Shown here: positions 26,458 to 35,958 of the stretch, piece after piece
Position numbering within the stretch: position 1 is the stretch's first letter
Layout: each line of letters opens with the position of its first letter
From: Site-B1 sp963827785
GTDB lineage: Bacteria > Bacteroidota > Bacteroidia > Flavobacteriales > Flavobacteriaceae
Direction of reading: 5' to 3'
Length of the DNA: 64,000 bases
Assembly (NCBI GenBank): GCA_963827785.1
Contig: CAWHCT010000018.1
Coordinates: 124,001-188,000, forward strand
Made by a program: the position numbers and the translations under genes
The notes under the pieces: generated by a model
What the model was told of the DNA's origin: nothing
Seen by the model: the letters and a program-made list of their open reading frames with translations, nothing else
The model's database searches: none

Positions 26458-27822
26458 TCAGTTGTTTAACGGGTTATAGCCTAAATAAGGAGCCTTTTTC
26501 TCATTGAAAACAATTCCAAATTCCTCCAACTCTTTTAAAATTGGTTCATAGATTTCCTTAGTTATAGGTATTTGAACACCTGGTGTTTTAATTTTACCGT
26601 TTAAGATCTGAAGGGTTGCAATTGCCACAGGTAACCCAACCGTTTTAGCCATTGCGGTATAAATTTGGTCTTCTCCAATAGTGACCATTGTTGCGTCTAT
26701 TTGGAGTTTTTTACCGTTTAATATATAACCAAATTTATGATACATAACGATCATGTCTTTATCCTCTTTTTGAAGTGTCCAGCTATCCATTAATATTTTT
26801 TGAAGTATTTCTGCAGGAGTCGCTTTTTTAAGGCCAACCATCTTTTCTGAATTAAAAATATCCAGTTCTACAAGCTTATCCCAAATTATATCATCCTGAT
26901 CTATTTTAAGTTGATGTCTTAGTTTTAATTCAACCGAATCTGAAGGACTATAAGGTAAAAAGGCATTCACAAAATCCCGATAGCTCATATTTTCACTGTC
27001 ATCAATTGTATAGCTGTCATCCGTCATTCCTAGAGTTACAAAAATATTCCATGCTTTACTAAATCCTACTCGTCGCATTGTGCCTCTGTACAATGTTTTT
27101 ATGTCATCCAGTCCATAAACGCTTTGGTACTTTAGTGAATCTCTGTTAGCATAAACCTCAAAACGGCCATATCCATCTATTTCTAAAAACTCAGTTCGCC
27201 TGAAAAGTCTGTGATAAGGTATGTATTTATAAGTGCCTTCCTGAAGGAATTTTGCTGCTCCTCCCTGACCTGCAATGACCACATTTCTTGGGTTCCATGT
27301 GAATTTATAGTTCCATAAATTGTTGTCGCTTTCAGGCGCAACCAATCCACCGGTAAAGGATTCAAATAAGATCATTTGCCCACCTTTATCACGAATTCTA
27401 TCAATCACATGCATTGCACTCATATGGTCAATTCCGGGATCCACTCCAACTTCATTCATAAAAACCAATCCTTTATCTTTCACATCTTTGTTAAGAGCCT
27501 CCATTTCTTTACTCACGTAGGAAGCGGTAACCATATTCTTTTTATAGGTAATACAGTCTTTTGCCACTTCAATATGGAACCTTGCAGGAAGCATGGAAAT
27601 AACTATATCGGAGTTTTTAATGGCTTCTTTTCTGGACTTATCATTAAAAACATCTAACGCCAGAGCTTTGGCATTATGGTGATTGGCAATTAACTTTTTA
27701 GCATTTCTAGTATCAATATCAGCTACTGTGATAAATAAATTTTCTGAAACGGACTTATCTAAAAGATATTTTAAAAGGTAAGAAGTAGATTTTCCGGAAC
27801 CTATGACTAAAATCTTTCGCAT
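26458..27822 (-). CDS. Saccharopine dehydrogenase-like oxidoreductase
   Basis: This 454-residue protein has an N-terminal Rossmann fold (KILVIGSGKSTSYLLKYLL) and NEVGVDPGIDHMSAMHVID, followed by the long saccharopine dehydrogenase C-terminal domain and a terminal AYLGYNPLNN-like end. The family includes saccharopine and carboxynorspermidine dehydrogenases. In Bacteroidota this form is usually annotated as lysine-degrading saccharopine dehydrogenase. With glutaryl-CoA dehydrogenase encoded at 46.6-47.8 kb, a lysine catabolic route is plausible, but the lysine-ketoglutarate reductase half is not in the window. Confidence 0.88.
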   Translation of the reverse strand: MRKILVIGSGKSTSYLLKYLLDKSVSENLFITVADIDTRNAKKLIANHHNAKALALDVFNDKSRKEAIKNSDIVISMLPARFHIEVAKDCITYKKNMVTASYVSKEMEALNKDVKDKGLVFMNEVGVDPGIDHMSAMHVIDRIRDKGGQMILFESFTGGLVAPESDNNLWNYKFTWNPRNVVIAGQGGAAKFLQEGTYKYIPYHRLFRRTEFLEIDGYGRFEVYANRDSLKYQSVYGLDDIKTLYRGTMRRVGFSKAWNIFVTLGMTDDSYTIDDSENMSYRDFVNAFLPYSPSDSVELKLRHQLKIDQDDIIWDKLVELDIFNSEKMVGLKKATPAEILQKILMDSWTLQKEDKDMIVMYHKFGYILNGKKLQIDATMVTIGEDQIYTAMAKTVGLPVAIATLQILNGKIKTPGVQIPITKEIYEPILKELEEFGIVFNEKKAPYLGYNPLNN

Positions 27823-27902
27823 AGTAAGATTTGTTGAGTATTTTTACTTACACGAATTTACTAAATAGAAACTGTATTTTATGTACGTAATCCATTATTT
27901 AT

Positions 27903-28298
27903 ATGAATAAGAAAATATTTATTACTGCTGCTATTTTTGGGCTATTAAGTGTTGTTTTGGGCGCTTTTGGAGCTCATGGGCTTAAATCGTTAATTTCATT
28001 GGATTCCCTTCAGTCATTTGAAACAGGAGTACGTTACCAAATGTACCATGCTCTATTGCTTTTATTCACAGGAATGACCTCCTATGTGTCATTAAAAAAC
28101 AAAAATATTATTTTCTATTTGATTCTTATCGGGATATTGCTTTTCTCGGGATCGATCTATGGATTAGCGACAAATGAACTAACTGGTTTCGATTTTAAAA
28201 CAATAGCTTTTGTGACCCCAATGGGCGGTTTGCTGCTTATTCTTTCCTGGATTGTCCTGTTAATTAGTTTTACAAAATACAAATTCGAAAAGGAATAA
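27903..28298 (+). CDS. DUF423 (YgdD-like) small membrane protein
   Basis: This 131-residue protein has four hydrophobic helices and the family signatures GAFGAHGLK near residue 23, ETGVRYQMYHAL near 40 and TPMGGLLLI near 106. DUF423 proteins are widespread inner-membrane proteins of unknown function. It is a single gene followed by a strong terminator. Confidence 0.92.
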   Translation: MNKKIFITAAIFGLLSVVLGAFGAHGLKSLISLDSLQSFETGVRYQMYHALLLLFTGMTSYVSLKNKNIIFYLILIGILLFSGSIYGLATNELTGFDFKTIAFVTPMGGLLLILSWIVLLISFTKYKFEKE

Positions 28299-28302
28299 AA
28301 AA

Positions 28303-28338
28303 AAGCGTGACCTTTTGAAGATCACGCTTATATTTTTA
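28303..28338. terminator. Terminator between the DUF423 gene and hemD
   Basis: AAGCGTGA / TCACGCTT forms an 8-bp stem with an 11-base loop. The A-run before and T-rich run after allow it to serve both converging genes. Confidence 0.8.
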
Positions 28339-28351
28339 TAATTACTATAAT

Positions 28352-29098
28352 TTATCTCTTGTTGACTTCCTTGATATATTTTTCAAGCGCCATGGACATT
28401 GATGGAGTTTCAGGCGTAGGTGCCGCTATGTCCACTCTTAGGCCATGATCTTCAACAGCCTGAATTGTGGTATCCCCAAAAACAGCTATTCTTGTTTCAT
28501 TTTGCTTGAAATCAGGGAAATTTTTAAACAATGATTCAATACCTGAAGGACTGAAAAACACAAGAATGTCATACGATACATTTGCCAGATCTGACAGGTC
28601 ACTGGTAACAGTTCGATAAAATATTCCTTTTTTCCAATTCACACCTAAACCAACTAAAATTTCCTGAGTTTCATCATTCGATTTATCTGAAGAAGGTAAT
28701 AAAAATGTTTCGTCCTTATATTTTTTGATCAATGGAGTTAATTCTTCAAAGGTCCTTTTGCCTACGTAAATTTTACGTTTTCTGTAAACAACATATTTTT
28801 GTAAATAGAATGCAACAGCCTCTGACTGACAAAAATACTTCATTGAATCCGGCACTTTAAAACGCATTTCTTCCGAAACTCTAAAAAAATGATCTACAGC
28901 ATTTCTGCTGGTCAAAATGATGGCACTAAATTTAGTAAGATCAATTTTTTGCAGCCTGACCTCTTTACATGGAACTCCTTCAACATGAATAAATGGACGA
29001 AAGTCTATTTTCACATGCTGTTTTTCTTGTAAATCAAAATAAGGAGAGTTCTCAATTTTTGGCTCTGGTTGAGAGACTAAAATGGTTTTAACTTTCAT
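28352..29098 (-). CDS. hemD: Uroporphyrinogen-III synthase family protein
   Basis: This 248-residue protein has the two-domain HemD pattern. Domain one includes FSAIILTSRNAVDHFF. The hinge and second domain include YDILVFFSPSGIESLFKNFP and RIAVFGDTTIQAVEDHGL, then AAPTPETPSMSMALEKYI, the usual family end. It cyclises hydroxymethylbilane with inversion of ring D in tetrapyrrole synthesis. It lies 22 bases after the repaired stop of a DUF4271 gene, which is the common Bacteroidota arrangement. Confidence 0.9.
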   Translation of the reverse strand: MKVKTILVSQPEPKIENSPYFDLQEKQHVKIDFRPFIHVEGVPCKEVRLQKIDLTKFSAIILTSRNAVDHFFRVSEEMRFKVPDSMKYFCQSEAVAFYLQKYVVYRKRKIYVGKRTFEELTPLIKKYKDETFLLPSSDKSNDETQEILVGLGVNWKKGIFYRTVTSDLSDLANVSYDILVFFSPSGIESLFKNFPDFKQNETRIAVFGDTTIQAVEDHGLRVDIAAPTPETPSMSMALEKYIKEVNKR

Positions 29099-29120
29099 AC
29101 TTCAGACTGTATTTTGGCGC

Positions 29121-29772
29121 TTAATTGTTGATTAAAACCTTATATAAAATAAGATAAGGTGCTATTTCAAGAGCGCAAAGATACAAAATAAAATAAAATA
29201 AGTTGCTTTTAATTAGACTAAGATGGCTTTTGACAGACTCGAGGAATCCTAAAAAATTAACGATGAATAGAAATGGATATTGCAACAAAAATCAAAGTTT
29301 TAGTTGGTGCGATAACATAAATTAAAAATATATTTATTGGTAATAAGATTAAGCCCAAATAGTTTTTATAAGTGATCTTTTGAAAAAGATAGTCATTCAT
29401 CAATTCATCAATTTCAAACAGACTTCCAATCAGCCTGTCTAATAATACTTTAATTATCAAAATAGACCCAATTCCAACTATTAATTTATAATAAAGTTGA
29501 CTATTTTGTACTTGAAAATTATTTCCCAAGCTATTTAGAGATAGAATAATGAAAATGCTTATTGAGATAATTAAATTAATGAATAACAGCCCGTCAAAAG
29601 TATTGATGAACTTTTGATCCTTAATGTAGATCTTTAAATAATTTGAATTGATTATGATCTCAATATAATCATTAAACCTTGATGAATACAGTAGTTTTGC
29701 AGCTGCAATAAAAACCATGCAAACAACAATTAAAACCGTATACCAATCGTTAATGATTATATTTCTTAACAC
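29121..29772 (-). CDS. DUF4271 membrane protein (one frameshift as given)
   Basis: The first ~170 residues hold four hydrophobic segments. The frame as given stops at 29257, but the next frame continues GFLESVKSHLSLIKSN and YFILYLCALEIAPYLILYKV to 29121. This is the conserved end of the family (ALEIAPYLILYK). A single extra base within 29257-29270 explains the break. The exact base is ambiguous: T, C or A can be removed with sensible results. The repaired protein is about 217 residues. The family has no known function but regularly precedes hemD. Confidence 0.82.
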
Positions 29773-29840
29773 AACGCTAAATTATCATAATTTATAAAAT
29801 CATGTTATAAATGCGGACATTATTTCTTAATGAAATAACT

Positions 29841-29848
29841 TACATTTG
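29841..29848 (+). promoter_or_regulatory. -7 promoter box TACATTTG
   Basis: This matches TAnnTTTG, 19 bases before the mannosyltransferase start, and probably drives the three-gene operon to 32.4 kb. Confidence 0.5.
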
Positions 29849-29867
29849 CTAAAATTTTTCCGATTAA

Positions 29868-30590
29868 ATGAGCGATAGCATTGTCATAATTCCAACCTAC
29901 AATGAAATTGAAAATATTGAGGCCATCATAAGGGCTGTTTTTTCTCTGGAAAAATCATTTGATATATTGGTTGTTGATGATAACTCTCCGGACTTGACCA
30001 ACTTAAAAGTAAAGGAACTACAGAAAGAGTTTAATAATTTAAATCTGGAAGTGAGAACAGAAAAAGCCGGGTTGGGAACCGCCTACATTCATGGTTTTAA
30101 ATGGTGCTTAAACCACAACTATGACTATATTTTTGAAATGGATGCCGATTTTTCGCATAATCCCAAAGATTTGATAAAACTCTACGATGCATGTCATATT
30201 GATGGGGCTGATATGTCAATTGGTTCACGATATATAAAAGGTGTAAATGTTGTAAACTGGCCTTTGTCCAGAGTTCTCCTTTCTTACATAGCGTCTATTT
30301 ATGTTAGAGTTATAACCGGAATGAAAATTAAGGATACAACTGCCGGATTTATTTGCTATAAACGTAAGGTTTTGGAAAGTGTGGATTTAGATAAAATTAA
30401 ATTTATTGGCTATGCATTCCAGATAGAAATGAAATTTAGAACCTTTATAAATAAGTTCAAAATAGTGGAGATCCCTGTTATATTTACTGACAGAACAAGA
30501 GGTACATCCAAGCTGAGTAAGGGAATAATATCTGAAGCAGTTTTTGGTGTTATAAAAATGAAAATAAATAGTATTTTTAGGAAACATTAA
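29868..30590 (+). CDS. Polyprenol-phosphate mannosyltransferase-like glycosyltransferase (GT2)
   Basis: This 240-residue GT2 enzyme opens with IVIIPTYNEIENIEAII, then VVDDNSPD near residue 40 and EMDADFSHNP (the DxD metal site) near 90-99. GSRYIKGVNVVNWPLSR and DRTRGTSKLS are signatures of dolichol-phosphate mannose synthases. It transfers a hexose from GDP-mannose or a similar donor to polyprenol phosphate at the inner membrane. No membrane helices follow the catalytic domain. It starts an operon with dihydroorotase and a DUF4296 lipoprotein. Confidence 0.92.
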   Translation: MSDSIVIIPTYNEIENIEAIIRAVFSLEKSFDILVVDDNSPDLTNLKVKELQKEFNNLNLEVRTEKAGLGTAYIHGFKWCLNHNYDYIFEMDADFSHNPKDLIKLYDACHIDGADMSIGSRYIKGVNVVNWPLSRVLLSYIASIYVRVITGMKIKDTTAGFICYKRKVLESVDLDKIKFIGYAFQIEMKFRTFINKFKIVEIPVIFTDRTRGTSKLSKGIISEAVFGVIKMKINSIFRKH

Positions 30591-30596
30591 TTCTCA

Positions 30597-31937
30597 ATGC
30601 GAACCATACTTATTAAAAACGCTAATATTGTTAATGAGGGTAAAACCTTTTTGGGAGATGTTTTGATTGAAAACGATGTTATCATTGACATTGACGAGTC
30701 CATAAGCGCTAAATCTGCTGATATACGCATAATTGATGCTGAAGAAAAATATCTTTTACCTGGAATAATTGATGATCAGGTCCATTTTAGAGAACCGGGT
30801 TTAACCCATAAGGCAACAATAGAAACGGAATCTAGAGCCGCCTTAGCCGGTGGAATTACTTCGTTTATTGAAATGCCAAATACAAACCCCCAAACAACTA
30901 CAATTGAGAAACTAGATGAAAAGTTTGAGATAGCTTCCAAATCATCTTACGCCAATTATTCATTCATGTTTGGAGGAACCAACGATAATCTTGATGAGAT
31001 ATTAAAGGTAGATGCTAAAAAAGTGGCAGCCTTAAAATTGTTTTTAGGATCATCAACAGGAAATATGTTAGTGGATGATCCAAAGGTTTTAGAAAAGATC
31101 TTTTCAAGCACCAAATTGCTGATAGCAGTCCATTGTGAAGATGAAGCAACTATTCAAAATAATCTTTCTTCATACATAAAAAGGTATGGAGAGGATATTC
31201 CCGTAAAATTTCATCCTAAGATCAGAAGCGAAGAAGCTTGCTATTTGTCATCATCAAAAGCAATAGAACTGGCTAAAAAAACAGGAGCTCGACTTCATGT
31301 TTTTCATTTGTCAACAGGAAAGGAAACAGATCTATTCAGCAATAAAATACCTTTGAAAGATAAAAAGATCACAGCTGAAGTTTGTATTCATCATCTTTGG
31401 TTTACTGACGAAGACTATGAAACTAAAGGAACTTTAATTAAATGGAATCCGGCCGTAAAAACCAAAAAGGATAAGGAAACGCTTTGGAAAGCATTGTTGG
31501 ATGACAGAATTGATGTCATTGCAACCGATCATGCACCACACACTTTAGCTGAAAAAAGTAATGTATATACAAAAGCTCCTTCAGGAGGCCCTTTGGTTCA
31601 GCATGCTCTGGTGGCTATGTTGGAGATGTATCATAGGGGACGGATCTCTTTGGAAAAGATAGTTCAAAAGATGTGTCATAATCCTGCAATTCTATTTCAG
31701 ATTGAAAAAAGAGGATATATCAGGAAAGGTTATTTTGCCGATTTGGTTTTAGTAGACCTTAACAAACCCTGGACGGTAAAAAAAGAAAATATTTTATACA
31801 AATGTGGGTGGTCACCATTTGAAGGAACAACATTTAAAAGCCGAGTTACTCATACATTTATCAATGGCGTTTTAGCATTTGAAAACTTCAAATTCAACGA
31901 AGTGAAAGCAGCCAAACAATTAACTTTTAACAGATAA
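30597..31937 (+). CDS. pyrC: Dihydroorotase
   Basis: This 446-residue amidohydrolase has the metal-site region IDDQVHFREPGLTHK at about 59-73, in which the first His of the classical HxH is Gln, a feature I associate with the Bacteroidota form. Later ligands are in AVHCEDE, HVFHLSTG and TDHAPHTLAEK. It closes carbamoyl aspartate to dihydroorotate in pyrimidine synthesis. It lies 6 bases after the mannosyltransferase and shares one base with the next gene. A non-pyrimidine amidohydrolase is possible but less likely given the overall motif match. Confidence 0.9.
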   Translation: MRTILIKNANIVNEGKTFLGDVLIENDVIIDIDESISAKSADIRIIDAEEKYLLPGIIDDQVHFREPGLTHKATIETESRAALAGGITSFIEMPNTNPQTTTIEKLDEKFEIASKSSYANYSFMFGGTNDNLDEILKVDAKKVAALKLFLGSSTGNMLVDDPKVLEKIFSSTKLLIAVHCEDEATIQNNLSSYIKRYGEDIPVKFHPKIRSEEACYLSSSKAIELAKKTGARLHVFHLSTGKETDLFSNKIPLKDKKITAEVCIHHLWFTDEDYETKGTLIKWNPAVKTKKDKETLWKALLDDRIDVIATDHAPHTLAEKSNVYTKAPSGGPLVQHALVAMLEMYHRGRISLEKIVQKMCHNPAILFQIEKRGYIRKGYFADLVLVDLNKPWTVKKENILYKCGWSPFEGTTFKSRVTHTFINGVLAFENFKFNEVKAAKQLTFNR

Positions 31938-32413
31938 TGAATCGATTAATTTCTTCCATATTAGTTATCTTGATGTTGTTATCTTGTAACGATATTAAAA
32001 AACCAAGGAAACCTGATAATTTAATATCTAGAGATAAAATGTCAAATATTATAGCAGATATAAGCCTTATGAATGCTGCAAAAGGGATCAATAAAACCCT
32101 ATTGGAAGAAAATGATATAAATCCGCTAAATTATATTTACAAGAAGTATAATATTGATAGTATCCAGTTTGCTGAAAGTAATAACTATTATGCTCATGAT
32201 ATAAATAAATATGAAGACATTTATTTAAAAGCAAAGGAAGGGCTGGAAAAGCAAAAAGCGGAAATTACCAGACTACAGGAAATTGAAAGAAAAGAAAAGG
32301 ATTCTATCAGGGAGGCTAAAAAAAAGGAAAGAGATTCTGTTAAAAACTTAAATTTGAATAAGGACAAGAAAATTAAACAACTAAAGGAAAAATTGCCCAA
32401 AAGACCTGAATAA
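31937..32413 (+). CDS. DUF4296 lipoprotein
   Basis: This 158-residue protein has a lipobox LLSC (cysteine at 17), then the DUF4296 helical region with MSNIIADISLMNAAKG and INPLNYIYKKYNIDSIQFAESNNYY. The C-terminal ~60 residues form a charged coiled coil rich in Lys and Glu. Its ATG overlaps the pyrC TAA (TAATG). The family is restricted to Bacteroidota and uncharacterised. Confidence 0.88.
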   Translation: MNRLISSILVILMLLSCNDIKKPRKPDNLISRDKMSNIIADISLMNAAKGINKTLLEENDINPLNYIYKKYNIDSIQFAESNNYYAHDINKYEDIYLKAKEGLEKQKAEITRLQEIERKEKDSIREAKKKERDSVKNLNLNKDKKIKQLKEKLPKRPE

Positions 32414-32415
32414 GC

Positions 32416-33426
32416 TCAACTCTTCAAGTCTCTAATAAATAACTCACAGGTTTCGGAAATAGATTCTTCAATAGATTTAAATTCAAATTTTAAAGCAGAC
32501 TTCAGTTTTTCACTGCTAAATTCAGAATTATTCATTACTGATTTGGCCATTTGTTTAGTGAATTTTCGGTATTTACGCTTAAAAAAATAATTTAACCAAT
32601 CCAGTCTCCAGGCCAGCTGTAATTGCCATGGTTTAACTTCCTTTTTTGGTGGATTTACATTCAATTTATTGGCAACCATAATTGAAAAATCTTTAAAACT
32701 CCAATTATCAGCGACCATGATATAACGTTCATTCCTAATGTCACTATTCATGAGTTTTACCATGCCATTCACAACATCATTTACATCCACATATCCGAGT
32801 AATCCTTTGGTGTAATAGGCCATTCCTTTGTGAATTTTTCTAAATAACGCTCCGCTGCCCAATTTCCAGAATCCACCTCCTAAAATAATTCCGGGATTTA
32901 CAATAACTGTATTCAATCCTTCCTGAGTACCACGCCAAACTTCCATTTCGGCACCATATTTTGTTATAGCATAAACACTGTTGTCATCATTAGGATTCCA
33001 TTCAGTCATTTCTGTAATAATTTCATTCTCCTCCTTACCCAAGGTCGCAATGGAACTCACATAGCAAAGCTTCTCAATTTGATTTGATATACACAGATTT
33101 ACAATATTGGCAGTTCCCTCAATATTGGTCTTTCGTAATTTGTAATAATCATTCGGGTCAAAGGAAACCAATGCAGCAGCATGATAGACTTTTGTAATGC
33201 CTTGATATGCTTCTTCCAGTTTAGGGACATCCAGAATATCGGCTTCAATCCATTCTATTTTATTGAATAGAGTCTCAACATCTTCAGTAAAATAATGAAA
33301 AACGTGTCTAGTCTTTTCTATTTTATTTTCAGATCTGTAGATCGCTCTTATTTTGGATTCGGTCAACGATAGCTTATATAGCAAATGTGCACCAACTAAT
33401 CCGGTTCCTCCAGTGACTAATATCAT
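32416..33426 (-). CDS. NAD-dependent epimerase/dehydratase (extended SDR)
   Basis: This 336-residue protein has the Rossmann motif GGTGLVGAHLLYKL at residues 5-18 and the catalytic YAITKYGAE (YxxxK) near 152-160. YVSSIATLG supplies the catalytic serine. Extended SDRs act on nucleotide sugars, steroids or dihydroflavonol-like substrates. The C-terminus (YFFKRKYRKFTKQMAKS) is specific to a Bacteroidota subgroup without a known substrate. It is divergent from tyrS. Confidence 0.88.
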   Translation of the reverse strand: MILVTGGTGLVGAHLLYKLSLTESKIRAIYRSENKIEKTRHVFHYFTEDVETLFNKIEWIEADILDVPKLEEAYQGITKVYHAAALVSFDPNDYYKLRKTNIEGTANIVNLCISNQIEKLCYVSSIATLGKEENEIITEMTEWNPNDDNSVYAITKYGAEMEVWRGTQEGLNTVIVNPGIILGGGFWKLGSGALFRKIHKGMAYYTKGLLGYVDVNDVVNGMVKLMNSDIRNERYIMVADNWSFKDFSIMVANKLNVNPPKKEVKPWQLQLAWRLDWLNYFFKRKYRKFTKQMAKSVMNNSEFSSEKLKSALKFEFKSIEESISETCELFIRDLKS

Positions 33427-33473
33427 AAGGCTAATTTAATGTTTTTTGTCTTTCGTCTTTTATCTTATAAACA

Positions 33474-33481
33474 TATCTTTG
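33474..33481 (+). promoter_or_regulatory. -7 promoter box TATCTTTG of tyrS
   Basis: This matches TAnnTTTG, 22 bases before the tyrS start. TTTTTTG about 25 bases upstream may be the -33 element, a little further away than usual. Confidence 0.5.
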
Positions 33482-33503
33482 CAAGGGTTTAAAAATATCT
33501 GGA

Positions 33504-34799
33504 ATGACAAAGAATTTTATAGAAGAGTTAAAATGGAGAGGCATGATACATGATGTGATGCCGGGAGCAGAAGAGCATTTGGCTGAGGGCATGAAAAGTG
33601 CATATATTGGTTTTGATCCAACTTCAGATTCTTTGCATATTGGTAATTTAGTCCCTATCATGTTGCTTGCGCATTATCAGCGTTGCGGACATAAACCCGT
33701 TGCATTGGTTGGTGGAGCCACAGGTATGATTGGTGATCCTTCGGGTAAATCGAGCGAACGAAATTTGCTTAATGAAGAAACGCTAAGATTCAACCAGGAA
33801 GGTATTAAAAAACAACTTTCCCATTTTTTAGATTTTGAAAGTGATGCGGAAAATGCAGCTATTTTAGTCAATAATTATGATTGGATGAAAGATTTTACCT
33901 TTCTTGAATTCATCCGTGATGTTGGTAAGCACATTACTGTTAATTACATGATGGCAAAGGATTCTGTTAAAAACAGAATTACTTCAGAGGACTCTGAGGG
34001 AATGAGTTTTACAGAATTTACCTATCAACTGGTTCAGGGTTATGATTTTCTTCATTTATTTAGAGAAATGAACTGCACCATTCAAATGGGAGGAAGTGAC
34101 CAATGGGGAAATATAACAACAGGAACTGAATTGATTAGGAGAATTGGTGGAGGAAAAGGATTTGCCATAACCTGTCCTTTGATCACAAAAAGCGATGGAT
34201 CTAAATTTGGGAAAAGCGAAGGAGGTAACGTATGGTTGGATGCGAAGAGAACTTCACCGTATAAATTTTATCAATATTGGTTGAATTCCAGTGATGAAGA
34301 TGCCGAAAAGTATATTAAGATATTCACTTTTTTAAATAAAGAAGACATTGACGTACTAGTCAAAAAGCATCAGGAAGCACCTCATTTAAGAGTATTACAA
34401 AAGCGTTTAGCTGAAGAGATCACGGTTATGGTGCATTCTGAAGAAGATCTTGAGAATGCTGTAAAAGCCAGTAATATTTTATTCGGGAATTCAGCTAGTG
34501 ACGATCTTAAAAAACTGGATGAGCAAACGTTTTTAGATGTTTTTGATGGAGTGCCTCAAGCGGAAATCAGTTTATCAGATGTTAAAGATGGAATAGATAT
34601 AATTGGTGCTTTGGCTGAAAAAAGCGGATTCTTAAAATCCAATGGAGAAGCAAGAAGAGCCTTAAAAGAAAACTCCATTTCTGTGAATAAAGAAAAGGTA
34701 TCAGACAGCTATTCTATAACTTCAAAAGATTTGATAAACAATAAATTTATCTTGTTACAAAGAGGTAAAAAGAATTATTTCGTTTTAAAAATTCAATAG
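33504..34799 (+). CDS. tyrS: Tyrosyl-tRNA synthetase
   Basis: This 431-residue class I synthetase has DSLHIGNLVP (HIGH motif) near residues 41-50, QMGGSDQWGNI in the tyrosine pocket, and KFGKSEGG as the KMSKS equivalent. A C-terminal S4-like RNA-binding domain (SNGEARRALKENSISVN) follows. It charges tRNA-Tyr. Length and motifs are normal, with no frameshift over 1.3 kb. Confidence 0.97.
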   Translation: MTKNFIEELKWRGMIHDVMPGAEEHLAEGMKSAYIGFDPTSDSLHIGNLVPIMLLAHYQRCGHKPVALVGGATGMIGDPSGKSSERNLLNEETLRFNQEGIKKQLSHFLDFESDAENAAILVNNYDWMKDFTFLEFIRDVGKHITVNYMMAKDSVKNRITSEDSEGMSFTEFTYQLVQGYDFLHLFREMNCTIQMGGSDQWGNITTGTELIRRIGGGKGFAITCPLITKSDGSKFGKSEGGNVWLDAKRTSPYKFYQYWLNSSDEDAEKYIKIFTFLNKEDIDVLVKKHQEAPHLRVLQKRLAEEITVMVHSEEDLENAVKASNILFGNSASDDLKKLDEQTFLDVFDGVPQAEISLSDVKDGIDIIGALAEKSGFLKSNGEARRALKENSISVNKEKVSDSYSITSKDLINNKFILLQRGKKNYFVLKIQ

Positions 34800-34801
34800 A
34801 A

Positions 34802-34831
34802 AAAGCCTGAATTTACTTCAGGCTTTTTTAA
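34802..34831 (+). terminator. Terminator after tyrS
   Basis: AAAGCCTGA / TCAGGCTTT is a 9-bp stem with a 7-base loop, followed by TTTTTA. Confidence 0.88.
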
Positions 34832-34908
34832 TAACTAAACTAACTATTTAACTATTGTACTTTTCTTTTTCAATAGTTGAGATAGTTGTCGAAACAAAAT
34901 ATACTTCC

Positions 34909-35890
34909 TTACAAAAGCATTAAGTTACAACCTCGAATATCGGAGTTGTCAAATCGCCCAATAATTTCAAAAGTTTTGTCATTATAAACTTTTCCCAGGT
35001 CTTGAGTTGCAATAAAAGAGCAGGAGTTTATATTTGCCAGATCAATGATGTTTATGCCTCCGGTTTTTCCGGTTTTTTGGATGGTTAAATTATCTTCTGT
35101 ATCGCGAGTAAGAATTCGCATCCATTTAGGGTATTTAAAAATACCATCGCCTTGCGAATAGGCCTGACTTAACAATTCGGTCATACCATATTCGCTGTGA
35201 ATATTTTCAACACCAAAACCTTTTATAAGTATTTTATGCAGCTCATCTCTAACCAATTCTTTTCGTCTGCCTTTCATGCCTCCGGTTTCCATGATGATCG
35301 TGTTTTTAAGGTCGAACTGAAAAGCTTCAATAAGGTCCAATAAAGCAAACGAAACTCCGATTAAAAGGACCTTTTCACCTTTTGAATCGAGATTCTTTAG
35401 GGCTTCGCTTAATTCCGATAGATTATTAAGATAAAAGCCGCTTTTTGGCTTCTTAGAATCTTTAATTAAATGTTCAACCATATAAATCAATGAAGATCCT
35501 GTTCTTTCCAGATAAGAAGGTAAAAGAGCTAAAATCGTATAATCAGAAATACTCCCATAGAAATGCTGAAATCCTTTTTTAAAACTGGATTCATAGATGC
35601 TTAGATCTGTCTACATGATGTCTGCTGGTCACACTTCCAGTGGTGCCGGAACTGGTAAAAACCTGTTCTACATCCTTGTCTGAACTTACAATTTTATGTG
35701 ACTTAAAAAACTGAATAGGTAAAAAAGGAATATCCTTTATTGCTGAAATATCACTGGGATTTTTATAAAGTAGATCACAAAACGAGCGATACACAGAATT
35801 ATTATCGAATTGATGCCTGAAGATTTGAAAAGCCAGAACTTCAAACTCAGAATTTGATTTAATATTAAATATTTTATTAGAATCTATCAC
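34909..35890 (-). CDS. LuxE-like acyl-protein synthetase / acyltransferase (one frameshift as given)
   Basis: The N-terminal part opens IDSNKIFNIKSNSEFEVLAF from a probable GTG at 35890 and reaches the adenylate-forming loop FTSSGTTGSVTSRHHV. As given it then ends at 35591. One extra base at 35611-35612 (coding GT A G ACA) breaks the frame. The next frame gives TDLSIYESSFKKGFQHF and LPSYLERTGSSLIYMVEHLI, then the C-terminal half with METGGMKGRRKEL and HSEYGMTELLSQAYSQG to 34909. The repaired protein is about 327 residues. The family activates fatty acids or other acids as adenylates, and the native substrate in flavobacteria is unknown. Confidence 0.85.
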
Positions 35891-35910
35891 AATTACAAAA
35901 GTATAGAAAT

Positions 35911-35940
35911 TAAAAAGCACTACTCATAGTAGTGCCTTTT
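35911..35940 (-). terminator. Terminator downstream of the lamin-tail T9SS protein gene
   Basis: GCACTAC / GTAGTGC is a 7-bp stem with a 5-base loop. On the minus strand it is followed by a T-run. It lies just upstream of the LuxE-like start. Confidence 0.75.
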
Positions 35941-35958
35941 AATATATGTATAATCTAA